In this document: positions 14,901 to 25,485 of the stretch, piece after piece
How positions within the stretch are numbered: the first letter of the stretch is position 1
Layout of the letters: each line of letters begins with the position of its first letter
NCBI GenBank assembly: GCA_018222805.1
Contig: JAAEZQ010000001.1
Span: forward strand, 332,437 to 396,436
Reading direction: 5' to 3'
DNA length: 64,000 nt
Origin: Vibrionaceae bacterium
GTDB taxonomy: Bacteria; Pseudomonadota; Gammaproteobacteria; Enterobacterales; Vibrionaceae
Position numbers and translations under genes: made by a program
The notes under the pieces: model-generated
What the model saw: only the letters and a program-made list of their open reading frames with translations
What the model was told of the DNA's origin: nothing
Databases searched by the model: none

Positions 14901-17780
14901 TTATTTCAAAGGTGTAATACGAATATCCGCAATTTGTGCTTCATTCAGCTCACCTTCAATGCCACCCGCGTAAATGTAAGTTTCATTCGATTTGAGATAA
15001 CTCATATTGAAATGATCCTTAAGCGTAATCTGATACATCGTCCCCTGCTCTAACGTCACTTCAATGGCGGTTGAGTAACGCATGCCTTGGTTTTCACCAA
15101 TGTGTCCCATCTGCAAGTACCCTTGGCCAACGACGGTGCCTGCATCATCGGTCACTTCTAACAGCTTAACGGCGTTAGTGATCCCCGTATTGAGCTGGCC
15201 CAGATTATTGTTGTACCAAGCATCAAACCGGTAAGTACCACTTGATGGTACAGAGAACGACTTCAGTCCATTCACCGCACCGCTATCTTTATTTACGGTG
15301 ACAACTGAGACATCCTCTTTAAGAGGCTGATAATCCCCTTCCAGTTGGATACGAATCTCGTTGCCTATACAAACAGGCTGACTTGGATTCGAGCGGAAAC
15401 CCTGCTCATTGATGCTTTCTGCGATGTAGCAAGCAAAACCTTCTGGCACATCCGTGTATGTCTGTGCAGCCACATTAGACTGAATTAAATCGCCATTACG
15501 GTACAAGTTCACATTGTATTTGCTCTCCACAGCAATGTTGATCGAATTGTCTGCGGATGACGCAACCAAGGTAGGCTCTTTCGGTGAATAAACACGGCTA
15601 TCTTCGCTGGCGTATGGCGCAACTCCCGAGACCAGTTTTACTTCACTCTCCACACTGACCAATCCGCCTAATGTCACGCGGTAGTTTCCATCTTGGTCTA
15701 GAGTGACATTTTCAACAGCGTAATATCCCGATTCATCTTCGCTGATTTCCGGCAATTCAACAGTCACCGAGTACGTTTTCCCTTTGAATACGAAGTTTTC
15801 CAGCGTGATTTGTTCAGATTGAGCAAGTAAGTTATTGCGTACCCAGCTTGTAATAAACGGTTTTATCTCAAGCTGACCCGTCTCGGTATGGATACCAAAA
15901 ATCGTTTCCACCACCATATTTAGGTAACCCCCCACAGACCAAAGTTGTCGCTGAGAATTAATGACAGGCCCATCAAGGCTCGGATCTTCACCGTGATCAC
16001 TGTGAATAATGAAAGACTTGCCCGATAACCACTCTAAATTTTCCATATTCGACAAGTTGGTTGCCGTTCCGCGGACCAGTGACTGAATCGCATTATTCGC
16101 CGCTGCAACATTTTGTGTTTGATGAGCCGCACGCAAGCTATACGCTGTTACAAATGGCCAGATTGCTCGGTTATGATAAACGGGTACATCCGGTTGTTGA
16201 GGAAAATAAACAGGTACACCAAACTCGCTGTGAGGGTAATTCGACATGATTTGCTTAGCTTGTGCGTCTGTCGCGATGCCACTGATGATCGCAAGCGCCT
16301 CACCTAACATGTCGTATTTATCGACTGCAATGTCTTTACCGTTATCGAACAGGTAACTCACGTACATACCACGCTCAGTATTCCAGAATTGGGCATTAAT
16401 GTCTGACTTCAATTGCTCAGCCCACTCACCGTACTTCACTGCATTGCTAGAGTCGAATTGCTCAGCCAGTTTCGCTGCGAGTTTTAACGCGCGGTAGTGC
16501 ACCACGTTAGTCGACAAGGCTTTGCTACTGCCGATGGCATTCACATCATCAGGCGTCCATGTGGAATAAGTTTGTTCACGCCAATCAAGGAAGGATTGTT
16601 CACCAGTATAAAGTCGTGATTTCGCGTCAAAAGCGGCTAGACGATCGGCTTCTAACGTGTTGCTGATCGCTTTATAAGCACGTTCAGCAAACTGGCTGTA
16701 TTCTTCTCCATCCAGCGCCGAAAGTAATCGTTCAGCACCGAGTGCCCAAGTGGTTCTGTCCGTACTGATCGGCCAACTTCCGCCCGTACCAGTATCCTGG
16801 ACAATTTGCTCACCATCATATTGTTGCTCTGTCGTTTCGCGGAAAACAGACAGTTTAAAGTTTAAGCCATTTTGAACGCGAGTTGGATTCATAAGAGCAA
16901 GAGAAAGATCAGCGGCATAGGCTAGATCTCGCGTCCAGACATAGTGCCATTTCGCGCCCGTCTCAAAAACTTCGGCTTTAATTGGGTTATTGTAGTTGTA
17001 ATTGCCGTCTTGGATCTGCGAGACCGCAAGCTGATCCAGCTCTTTCATCGTCAATGCAAATAATGCGTCAAACGCCACATCACCCGACACCACCCGTGGA
17101 CCCGATTGTTCATTAACGACAAGCCCCTGATCTAATGCATCGCGTAATTCAGTCGTGGTTGAAATACCAAACTCACGCATCTCCGCACTCGGGTCTTTCA
17201 CAGAGAAAGTGACACTTTCTCTGGAATCATCATAATTAGCGAACCGTTTTACCTCTGTACTCTGATGCCCCTCATGCACCATTGCAGGGTCTAAAATTGC
17301 ATCGGAGTAGTATTTTTCAGCTTCTTCTTGCGTTGCTTTTGTCACTGTCATTGTCGCGCGACTTTCATCGGCAAAGCTTACAGAAAACTTGTAGTACCCT
17401 TTGTCTGCGAACGTAATCTCCGAGTTACAGTCATGGTTCATACACGCTTCATTGCTATCGGGTTTTGGCAGGTAATCCTGAGCTTCATCAAACGCCGCGG
17501 GCTCCTCAAAATAGGTGTATTGGATCTGCCACCCCGGATCGGCAATCTTAAACTGATTGCTACCTCGAGCGACCCGAAGTACGGTTTCGTACTCATTGTT
17601 GCCCAAATAGTTTAGCTTGGCGTGGTCAGCTGTGCCCCAATCCCCATTTAATCCTCGCAAATACAGATCCGCAGAGATAATAGGTTGGTCGACAGACTCA
17701 GTGACTTCTGACGTATCAGATCCACATCCAGCCAGACCAATACAAGACGCGACAGCAAGCGCAATAAAGCTCGGTTTCAT
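14901..17780 (-). CDS. Large lipoprotein glycoside hydrolase, six-hairpin (alpha/alpha) type, probably glucan-active
   Basis: The roughly 959-residue product begins with a lipoprotein signal (IGLAGC, Cys near residue 19), so it should be anchored in a membrane facing the periplasm or surface. An N-terminal beta domain (about 38-150, YLRGLNGDWG...) resembles carbohydrate-binding modules of pullulanase-type enzymes. The centre (about 230-690) has six-hairpin glycosidase features: WHYVWTRDLAYAADLSLAL, GGSWPISTDRTTWALGAERL, HNRAIWPFVTAYSLRAAH and LWSVGGYLNM. These recall glucoamylase/amylo-glucosidase families. The C-terminal part (about 740-959) is beta-rich. AAGGA touches an ATG at 17786, so the second ATG (17780) has the better spacing. 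A LysR gene is divergent across a 27-bp palindrome. The exact family and substrate are unsure. Confidence 0.8.
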   Translation of the reverse strand: MKPSFIALAVASCIGLAGCGSDTSEVTESVDQPIISADLYLRGLNGDWGTADHAKLNYLGNNEYETVLRVARGSNQFKIADPGWQIQYTYFEEPAAFDEAQDYLPKPDSNEACMNHDCNSEITFADKGYYKFSVSFADESRATMTVTKATQEEAEKYYSDAILDPAMVHEGHQSTEVKRFANYDDSRESVTFSVKDPSAEMREFGISTTTELRDALDQGLVVNEQSGPRVVSGDVAFDALFALTMKELDQLAVSQIQDGNYNYNNPIKAEVFETGAKWHYVWTRDLAYAADLSLALMNPTRVQNGLNFKLSVFRETTEQQYDGEQIVQDTGTGGSWPISTDRTTWALGAERLLSALDGEEYSQFAERAYKAISNTLEADRLAAFDAKSRLYTGEQSFLDWREQTYSTWTPDDVNAIGSSKALSTNVVHYRALKLAAKLAEQFDSSNAVKYGEWAEQLKSDINAQFWNTERGMYVSYLFDNGKDIAVDKYDMLGEALAIISGIATDAQAKQIMSNYPHSEFGVPVYFPQQPDVPVYHNRAIWPFVTAYSLRAAHQTQNVAAANNAIQSLVRGTATNLSNMENLEWLSGKSFIIHSDHGEDPSLDGPVINSQRQLWSVGGYLNMVVETIFGIHTETGQLEIKPFITSWVRNNLLAQSEQITLENFVFKGKTYSVTVELPEISEDESGYYAVENVTLDQDGNYRVTLGGLVSVESEVKLVSGVAPYASEDSRVYSPKEPTLVASSADNSINIAVESKYNVNLYRNGDLIQSNVAAQTYTDVPEGFACYIAESINEQGFRSNPSQPVCIGNEIRIQLEGDYQPLKEDVSVVTVNKDSGAVNGLKSFSVPSSGTYRFDAWYNNNLGQLNTGITNAVKLLEVTDDAGTVVGQGYLQMGHIGENQGMRYSTAIEVTLEQGTMYQITLKDHFNMSYLKSNETYIYAGGIEGELNEAQIADIRITPLK

Positions 17781-17855
17781 GTTCATTCCTTAGATTGTTA
17801 TTTTGGGCGTTAGTCTAAGGAACGCATTCTTAAGAGAAAAATAGGTAACAGACGC

Positions 17856-17882
17856 TGAGGTATAGATGACATCTATACCTCA
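17856..17882. promoter_or_regulatory. 27-bp perfect palindrome, probable LysR-type operator
   Basis: TGAGGTATAGATG and CATCTATACCTCA are perfect inverted arms around a single A. The core has the T-N11-A spacing of LysR-family sites. It sits midway between the glycosidase and the divergent LysR gene. A smaller palindrome TAGATCTA at 17899-17906 lies about three helical turns away and may be the second (activation) site. Confidence 0.75.
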
Positions 17883-18005
17883 AACCCCAACGGTGATTTA
17901 GATCTATGAAATACAGATTTTTCCTACAAAATTGAATGCCAAGTTTGTGATTCGCCTACGAAAGTGTGCAAAAATACACGGCGCTTAAAGAGGGGGACGA
18001 AGAAT

Positions 18006-18917
18006 ATGGATAAATCTCTGCAGCAATTTTTGCTGGTTGCTCGCTGTCAAAGCATCAGTGCCGCAGCTAGGTTGGCGGGGCTTAGCCAGCCGACTGTGAC
18101 CAGTAATTTGAAAAAACTTGAAGAAAATCTCGGCGTAACACTGTTCGAACGTCATTCCAACGGCATGGTTCTCACTGAATATGGCCGTATCCTGTATCGA
18201 CACAGTAATTCAATGCAGCACGAATACAACCAAATGATGCAAAGCATTGAAGAGAGAAAACAATATCAGATCGGTAAGATAAAGATGGGAACGGGAGATG
18301 CCTGGTGGCCTTTGTTTGTTAAACAAGCACTCAATGAGCACCTGACCAAACTACCTTCCGCATCCACACACGTTGAATTTGGGAATCACCTCGGGCTGAT
18401 GGACTCTTTGATCAACGAACAAATCGAGTTTTTTATCGGCCATGAAATCGTCGGATTGTCTTCCAAGTGTGACGTCACTTTTATTCCTTTATTTCAAACA
18501 GTGGATGCGTATTTCGTTGCTCCCGATCATCCTCTGTTAGGAAAAGTCGTAACGGACGCCATGCTGCATGAGTACCCAGCTTTATCTGTCACTTATGACG
18601 CGAAAAAATTTAATCACGTTATCGATAATCCAATTCCAAAACAGAATGAGCGAGAGAGACAACAATTGGATGACAGGCCAACCTACGAAGTCGACTCGTT
18701 ACTTGCCAGTATTGATATGCTGAAAGAGAGTGTCGCCGTCATGTCATACACCCGTCATTTGCAACCCTACCTGGAGTCCTTTGGATTGCAATGTTTAAGC
18801 ATGGCAACCGAACCGAAACCGGGAACGGTAGGCATTTATCGTCATCGTCGAGAGACATCCGAGTCACACCTTGACTTAATTTCTGGCATCACACAACACG
18901 CCAAAATGCTAAGATAA
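18006..18917 (+). CDS. LysR family transcriptional regulator
   Basis: The 303-residue product has an N-terminal winged helix (SISAAARLAGLSQPTVTSNLKKLEENLGVTLFER) and a substrate-binding domain of usual length. The ATG at 18006 is chosen for the GAGGGGGACG before it; upstream codons are probably untranslated. It is divergent from the lipoprotein glycosidase gene, and the 27-bp palindrome between them is its likely binding site, so it probably controls that gene and itself. The inducer is not known. Confidence 0.9.
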   Translation: MDKSLQQFLLVARCQSISAAARLAGLSQPTVTSNLKKLEENLGVTLFERHSNGMVLTEYGRILYRHSNSMQHEYNQMMQSIEERKQYQIGKIKMGTGDAWWPLFVKQALNEHLTKLPSASTHVEFGNHLGLMDSLINEQIEFFIGHEIVGLSSKCDVTFIPLFQTVDAYFVAPDHPLLGKVVTDAMLHEYPALSVTYDAKKFNHVIDNPIPKQNERERQQLDDRPTYEVDSLLASIDMLKESVAVMSYTRHLQPYLESFGLQCLSMATEPKPGTVGIYRHRRETSESHLDLISGITQHAKMLR

Positions 18918-18921
18918 AAAA

Positions 18922-18947
18922 GCCCCAACACAACAGTGTGCCGGGGC
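18922..18947 (-). terminator. Terminator of the SDR/cupin/ADH operon
   Basis: GCCCC...GGGGC with an inner CAC/GTG helix forms a stem that runs into six Ts on the minus strand, after the last gene of the operon. Confidence 0.75.
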
Positions 18948-18984
18948 GTGAGTAAGGTAAAAACCCTTATGCAATCAATTTAAA

Positions 18985-20043
18985 CTAAACGACTTGTAAC
19001 TCGCCATTTCGCCAAGGTTCAATCACAACCTTAATGTGGTCATTTGGTGTCATTAACTGCTTAAATGCACTTTCAACGCCATCCATACCCACTTTAGCCG
19101 TCAGCATTTTCTGCCATGGCACTTTACCTTCCGCTATGGCTTGAAGACATTGCTCAAACTCATGTGGTTGATAGTAGTAAGAGAAGCGTAGATCAAGCTC
19201 TTTAACGGTCGCGTAAGCGTAGTTGATGCTCGTAGGTGTCGTATGAATACCAGTCACTACAATGCGAGCGCCTGCTGGAGCACGGCGAATGAAGTCATCA
19301 ATCAAGGTGTGTTTACCCACACACTCAAAGATAACCAGACGTGAACCAGCTGCGACTTCGGCACCGACCGCAACTTCATCTTCTTTGGTCGGGTTTACCA
19401 CGCGTGTTGCACCAAACTCTTTTGCCAGTTCCAACTTCTCATCTTGAATATCGACCGCCAGAATATTGGTAACGCCACGCAGTTTAAGCGCTGTGATAGC
19501 CGCAAGACCAATAGGACCGCAACCAACAACCAACGCCACTTCATCAACCAAGATGTCACTGCGATTCACTGCATGCAACCCAACCGCCAGTGGTTCTGTC
19601 AACGCGGCAGCTTCTGAAGGAACGTTCTCAGGAACAGGCAGAAGCAGCGCTTCATCAAGCAAAAAGTATTCAGAGTATGCACCGTGGATACCCGGCGTCA
19701 CACCAACACCAGCGCCATTTTGGCTCATTAGGATCGGAACAGAAGTAACGCGGCTACCAACCGGTAGTGCTTGTTGTGTATCATCACCGTATTCCACGAT
19801 TTCCGCACAAAACTCGTGCCCTAGCATGACTTGAGTATGGTCATCCATGCTTTCTGACATCACACCAAGCTTACGGTAAACATCAAATACTTCGTCCGTA
19901 TGACGTGCAATGTGTAAATCTGAACCACAAATACCACACGCTAAGCTACGAACAAGTACTTGGCCCGGGGCTGGTTTAGGTACATCCACCTGCTGCAAGT
20001 GAACACCGCCATCTTGCATTACGATGCTGTTCATTGTCGTCAT
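18985..20043 (-). CDS. Zinc-dependent alcohol dehydrogenase (MDR), third gene of operon
   Basis: The 352-residue product is a medium-chain dehydrogenase. Catalytic zinc ligands are Cys in CGICGSDLH and His-Glu in GHEFCAEIVEYG; the Rossmann motif is VVGCGPIGLAA followed by DIQDEKLELAKEFGA. The four-cysteine lobe that binds structural zinc in many family members is absent. Closest general types are 2,3-butanediol or sorbitol-like dehydrogenases; the substrate is probably a diol or secondary alcohol made by this operon. The ATG at 20043 follows GGAGAGTAATTCC and lies 4 bases after the cupin gene, so the two are cotranscribed. Confidence 0.87.
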   Translation of the reverse strand: MTTMNSIVMQDGGVHLQQVDVPKPAPGQVLVRSLACGICGSDLHIARHTDEVFDVYRKLGVMSESMDDHTQVMLGHEFCAEIVEYGDDTQQALPVGSRVTSVPILMSQNGAGVGVTPGIHGAYSEYFLLDEALLLPVPENVPSEAAALTEPLAVGLHAVNRSDILVDEVALVVGCGPIGLAAITALKLRGVTNILAVDIQDEKLELAKEFGATRVVNPTKEDEVAVGAEVAAGSRLVIFECVGKHTLIDDFIRRAPAGARIVVTGIHTTPTSINYAYATVKELDLRFSYYYQPHEFEQCLQAIAEGKVPWQKMLTAKVGMDGVESAFKQLMTPNDHIKVVIEPWRNGELQVV

Positions 20044-20047
20044 GGAA

Positions 20048-20560
20048 TTACTCTCCAAGCTGGTCGCTTACACCTGCAATCGCACCTGGCTTGATGTAAC
20101 GTGGTGTGATGCCTTGAGCTTTAGCCGTGGCGATAACTACTTGCTCGATCCAGCCAGCGTCCATGATGTTCATGAAGTTGCCGTCTTGATCAAAGTTGAT
20201 GTTCGCACCTTGGATGACCATAAATCCATCTGCACCGCCTGACTCTTCTGGACAGTGGAATGTGTGGATAGAACCGCCTGGCTCGTACAGGTAGCTGCCA
20301 GCCGTTTGTTTTTGATCTGGATATTCTGTGTAATGCCACATACCGCTTAACGTGTAGAAATGCACCACGCCCGTGTGGAAGTGCTTCGGTAGTGTAATTC
20401 CTGGCTTAAACTTCGCTCGAATTACCCAAGTGCCGTTTTCTGGATCAAGAAACAACGGGTAGACATCAACACCCGGCAGTGCATCTTTGATGATCGACTC
20501 TTCATTTGTGTTTAGAGTTAACAGAAAATCCTGATGCTGAATAACTTCTGGTAATGACAT
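20048..20560 (-). CDS. Cupin dioxygenase, 2,4'-dihydroxyacetophenone dioxygenase-like
   Basis: This 170-residue single-domain cupin shows LPKHFHTGVVHFYTLSG (metal-binding His residues) and the second motif GGSIHTFHCPEES. The overall pattern (WVIRAKFKPGITLPKHFHTG) is that of the 2,4'-dihydroxyacetophenone dioxygenase family, iron enzymes that cut a carbon-carbon bond next to a hydroxy-ketone; acetylacetone-cleaving enzymes are related by fold. The substrate cannot be read. It is the middle gene of the SDR/cupin/ADH operon, which suggests that the SDR makes, and the ADH consumes, its ketone substrate or product. Confidence 0.78.
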   Translation of the reverse strand: MSLPEVIQHQDFLLTLNTNEESIIKDALPGVDVYPLFLDPENGTWVIRAKFKPGITLPKHFHTGVVHFYTLSGMWHYTEYPDQKQTAGSYLYEPGGSIHTFHCPEESGGADGFMVIQGANINFDQDGNFMNIMDAGWIEQVVIATAKAQGITPRYIKPGAIAGVSDQLGE

Positions 20561-20601
20561 AACTTGCTTCCTCGCTTTTGTTGTAATTAGACTTCCACGT
20601 C

Positions 20602-21363
20602 TTAGCCCAGTAATGGGTATTTAAAATTCTCGAAACCGTCTGATGCACTAACTGTGCAACCATTGATGCAATTCGCTTTTTCGCTGACCAAGAATGCAAC
20701 CACGTTGGCGATTTCTTCTGTTTGGGTAAAGGTATCGCGCATCTGCTCTTTGCGGATGTGCTCCCAAAGGCCAAGCGCTTCATATTGGCGTAGCATTGGA
20801 GTATCCACGCGACCCGGTGCGATGGCGCAAACACGGATACCTAGAGGCGCAAGTTCTAAGGCTGCACATTTTGTCATCATGTCAACGGCGGCTTTACTCA
20901 CGTTGTAAGTGAACGTCATTTCCGCTGCCATTTGTGCGTAAACAGAAGAGGTATTGAGGATGACACCAGGTGTGCCTTGTGCTTGGAACTGACGTCCTGC
21001 AGCCAAAATGCCATAGTAAACCCCGTTTTGATTGACCTTAGAAACGGGTTCAAAATCGGCGACCGGATCATGTTCTAGCAGCGGTTTTGCTAAACCAATG
21101 CCAGCGTTATTAATCATGATATCCAGCTTGCCAAACTCCGCGACTGCGTAGTTGATCATGGCTTCCACTTGCTGAAAATCCGTCACATCCGCAGAAAAAG
21201 TCTTTAATGACTTCGAATCTGCATCTTTATAAACTTCAAGCGATTGTTGAGAAATGTCGACAGCCAGCACGTTCGCTCCCTGCTCACGTAGCTTGCCTAC
21301 GATGGCTTGACCAATTCCACCAGCAGCACCAGTGACGATCGCAGTTTTGTTCATCAGTTCCAT
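20602..21363 (-). CDS. Short-chain dehydrogenase, first gene of operon
   Basis: The 253-residue SDR has TGAAGGIG (about 11-18), NNAG, and a YNVSK catalytic motif. It probably oxidises or reduces a hydroxyl/keto group with NAD(P). The start at 21363 follows AAGGGAAGCTAA. The next gene begins 41 bases after its stop. A divergent AraC-type regulator starts 128 bases away, so this is the promoter-proximal gene of a three-gene operon. Sequence alone does not give the substrate. Confidence 0.88.
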   Translation of the reverse strand: MELMNKTAIVTGAAGGIGQAIVGKLREQGANVLAVDISQQSLEVYKDADSKSLKTFSADVTDFQQVEAMINYAVAEFGKLDIMINNAGIGLAKPLLEHDPVADFEPVSKVNQNGVYYGILAAGRQFQAQGTPGVILNTSSVYAQMAAEMTFTYNVSKAAVDMMTKCAALELAPLGIRVCAIAPGRVDTPMLRQYEALGLWEHIRKEQMRDTFTQTEEIANVVAFLVSEKANCINGCTVSASDGFENFKYPLLG

Positions 21364-21491
21364 TTAGCTTCCCTTTCTCGATATGTTATAAAAATGTAAC
21401 TTAGATCAACTCACTGACACTCACTTGACCTTTTACGAATAAAATTTGATATATTGCGATTCACAAACCATTAACATTTCAAAATCGAGAT

Positions 21492-22502
21492 ATGTATATC
21501 GTTAGAAGCGGTGCAGCAGATAAATTTGATAGTTTAGTTTCTGAACATGGACAGAATCCGATAGAAATAATGAAACAGGCCGGGCTTTCTGCTGCCCAGT
21601 TCCGCGATCCCGACACTTACATCGCCAATTCTAGGCTGGCCGAACTTCTGGAAGTCGCTGCGATACGCTGTCAGGAACCGATGTTTGGTGTCTTACTGGC
21701 TCAACGGCAAAGCTTTAATGCATTAGGTGACTTACCCATGCTGGTCGCCCGTGCAGAAACGGTCCGAGAGGCATTAATACGCGCTAATGATTACCTCTAT
21801 TTGCAATCTTCAGGTGTTAAATTCTCGATGACACCACAAGATGAATGGATGAGACTTTCTTTAAGCATTGATACTTACAGTGAACAAGTGACCACTCAGC
21901 TGATGCAAATGAGTGTCATGCAAATGGCTAGGTTTCTGGCGAATTTACTCAATATTGATATGAATAGTTTCACCCTATATCTAACTCAATTTGGCAGCTT
22001 AGAATATCTGGAGGGCAACGCTACGCCACTTCCCAAAGTACGCTTTGGGGAAAAGTTCAATGGCATCATGCTCAAGGCGAGCCTGCTTGATACTCGAAAT
22101 CATCAGGATGATGATGCTTTGGATCGACACTTTCAGGAACATCTTAAATATCTGCAAAATCGCTATCCGGATAATCTGAGCGATCAAGCCAGAGATATGA
22201 TCGGGCGGTTATTGCCGACAGGTGAGTGCAGTGTCGAGCAAGTCGCCCGAGCATTAGACATGCACCCAAGAATGTTACAAATCAGATTAAAAGAACGCGG
22301 GAAGAATTATAGTCAGCTCTTGCGACAAGTAAGGCAAAGCCTAGCGGAACGTCGCCTTACGGAAAATATTCAAAGTATTACCGATATTGCCCTGCAGCTC
22401 GGTTATGCCGAAACTGCTGTATTCAGTCGTCATTTTCGTCAATGGACGGGAAAATCACCGAGTCAGTGGCGAAAAGCTAAAAGTGGAACAAAAGTTGATT
22501 AA
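21492..22502 (+). CDS. AraC family transcriptional regulator
   Basis: The 336-residue product has an N-terminal ligand-binding region of the Arabinose_bd/OruR type (about 1-210) and a C-terminal AraC DNA-binding domain with two helix-turn-helix units (about 235-330: CSVEQVARALDMHPRMLQIRLKERG and SITDIALQLGYAETAVFSRHFRQWTG). It is divergent from the SDR/cupin/ADH operon and is its probable activator. The start ATG at 21492 has a weak ribosome site (AAATCGAGAT). Confidence 0.9.
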   Translation: MYIVRSGAADKFDSLVSEHGQNPIEIMKQAGLSAAQFRDPDTYIANSRLAELLEVAAIRCQEPMFGVLLAQRQSFNALGDLPMLVARAETVREALIRANDYLYLQSSGVKFSMTPQDEWMRLSLSIDTYSEQVTTQLMQMSVMQMARFLANLLNIDMNSFTLYLTQFGSLEYLEGNATPLPKVRFGEKFNGIMLKASLLDTRNHQDDDALDRHFQEHLKYLQNRYPDNLSDQARDMIGRLLPTGECSVEQVARALDMHPRMLQIRLKERGKNYSQLLRQVRQSLAERRLTENIQSITDIALQLGYAETAVFSRHFRQWTGKSPSQWRKAKSGTKVD

Positions 22503-22547
22503 ATCATTACATCCGCCCCAGCAACTATTTCACTTGACCATTTCTGC

Positions 22548-22616
22548 TAACGACTAACGACTAACGAGGTTATCACCGTAACCTCACAGCTCGTGGTAAC
22601 GATCACCTGTGTGATC
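22548..22616 (+). repeat. Three 7-bp tandem repeats and two hairpins after the AraC gene
   Basis: TAACGAC occurs twice and TAACGAG once in a row (22548-22568). Two perfect hairpins follow: GAGGTTA/TAACCTC (22566-22585) and GATCAC/GTGATC (22601-22616), then a T/C-rich tract. The second hairpin may end the AraC transcript. Confidence 0.5.
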
Positions 22617-22670
22617 CTGATCTTCTTTCTTTTTCCGTTCTATTGATTAAAAATGACGCTTATTACAGTA

Positions 22671-22684
22671 TGTAACCGGTTCCA
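22671..22684. promoter_or_regulatory. LacI-type operator
   Basis: TGTAACCGGTTCCA is a near-perfect palindrome centred on CCGG, the usual form of a LacI/GalR-family operator. It overlaps or follows a weak promoter (TTGATT at 22643, CAGTAT at 22666) upstream of the GH1 gene, and the LacI gene follows that gene. Confidence 0.7.
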
Positions 22685-22698
22685 ATGTGATTTATTAA

Positions 22699-22755
22699 AT
22701 GATTTCTGAAATAAAAAGGCAGCGGATGTATCCGTAAACCATACCCAGAAATCAT
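22699..22755 (+). other. Structured leader of the GH1 gene
   Basis: ATGATTTCTG (22699-22708) and CAGAAATCAT (22746-22755) are perfect 10-bp inverted arms enclosing a second hairpin CGGAT/ATCCG (22723-22734). This lies between the LacI operator and the start of the GH1 gene. It does not match a BglG antiterminator site that I can recognise. Confidence 0.45.
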
Positions 22756-22854
22756 ATACAACGAAGTTAAAAGTCAACCAAGCTGATCGAGCAAGATCAA
22801 GAAGATAAACAAATTGAAATTGGACATCCTGTTATTCAAATGGCTTAAGGGTAA

Positions 22855-24300
<1,446 letters not shown>

Positions 24301-24480
24301 ATATCGTTCAACACTATACACTCTGCGTCTTAGACCTAGGGTGTATGGTTTCGGGCATTTGGAATTTCTGTGTGATTCACGACAAATATGCTTGCGTTCC
24401 ATGATCAAAACAAGCCAACGAATTACTCCCATTTAAACAATTGGTGTAGACTGAGCATTCGATATTTTGAGAATAGAAAA

Positions 24481-25485
24481 ATGGCGACAATCAAAGACGT
24501 ATGTAAAGCTGCAGGTGTTTCAAAGGCAACGGTATCCAGAGTTATCAATGGAAGCGAATATGTGAAGGATCAGACCCGTGAGTCTGTGTTAGCGGCTATG
24601 AAATCTTTAGGTTATCAACCTAATGCTTTTGCGCGTGCTTTGGCAACAAACAGCTACAATACGTTCGGTTTAATTCTCCCTCATTTTGAAAGTCACTATT
24701 TTAGTTCCATTCTGACCCAAGCCGCACTGGATATGCAAAAAGCAGACAAGAAATTGTTTGTGATGAACAGCAGCGACAATGCTGAGGGCGAAGAGGAGGC
24801 GGTTCGCTCCCTTAACGCTCATAACTGCGATGCCATTCTGATTTACAGCCGTCATTTATCTGAGCAACAGCTTTCTACTCTGCAACAGGAAATGAAAACC
24901 CAACTAATCGTCATCAATCGTGCTCTGGACGATGAAAAGTTATTCAGCTTTTATTTCGATCAAGAGCAAGTGGCGCGTCTTGCCACTCAATATCTTTTAG
25001 ATCTTGGCCATAAAGAGATTGCTTGTATCACCACACCAATGTCTAGCTGCACAGGGCAAAAGCGTCTTTCGGCTTACAAGGAAGCTCTGATCAAACATGA
25101 CATTGAGGTAAATGAAAGACTGGTTTACGAAGGCCATAGCAATCCAGAAAGTGGATATGATGCGACAGTCAAACTGATTGATAGTGGCATACCTTTTAGC
25201 GCTATTTTTTCGTGTACCGACTCGATGGCCATCGGTGCGATTCGTGCATTACATGACAAAGGACTAAAAGTTCCTGAAGATATTTCAGTAATTGGTATCG
25301 ATGGAGACCCAACTGCAAGTTATATGGTACCGCGAATTTCAACCGTAGAACTGCCTATTTTAGAGCTCACTCGCGATGCTATCACTACCGCACTTACCCT
25401 TAATAAAAAACAGCAGACCGTTCAAAAACACTTCCAATATCAGGGCTCGCTGAAAATAAGAGAGTCCACTCAAAAATTGAGTTGA
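24481..25485 (+). CDS. LacI family transcriptional regulator
   Basis: The 334-residue product has the LacI helix-turn-helix and hinge (ATIKDVCKAAGVSKATVSRVINGS...GYQPNAFARAL) and a periplasmic-binding-like sugar domain with the usual endings (VIGIDGD, STVELP). The start at 24481 gives the family's standard N-terminus; the frame runs 31 codons further upstream but that part does not resemble protein. It probably represses the GH1 gene through the operator at 22671. Confidence 0.92.
   Translation: MATIKDVCKAAGVSKATVSRVINGSEYVKDQTRESVLAAMKSLGYQPNAFARALATNSYNTFGLILPHFESHYFSSILTQAALDMQKADKKLFVMNSSDNAEGEEEAVRSLNAHNCDAILIYSRHLSEQQLSTLQQEMKTQLIVINRALDDEKLFSFYFDQEQVARLATQYLLDLGHKEIACITTPMSSCTGQKRLSAYKEALIKHDIEVNERLVYEGHSNPESGYDATVKLIDSGIPFSAIFSCTDSMAIGAIRALHDKGLKVPEDISVIGIDGDPTASYMVPRISTVELPILELTRDAITTALTLNKKQQTVQKHFQYQGSLKIRESTQKLS

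Noticed and set aside
19700..19960. Missing four-cysteine zinc lobe in the alcohol dehydrogenase as a sign of damage
   Set aside because: Several medium-chain dehydrogenase branches naturally lack the structural zinc; the rest of the protein is intact.
24388..24480. 31-codon upstream extension of the LacI gene
   Set aside because: Family members start at MATIKDV; the upstream part has no similarity and no better ribosome site.
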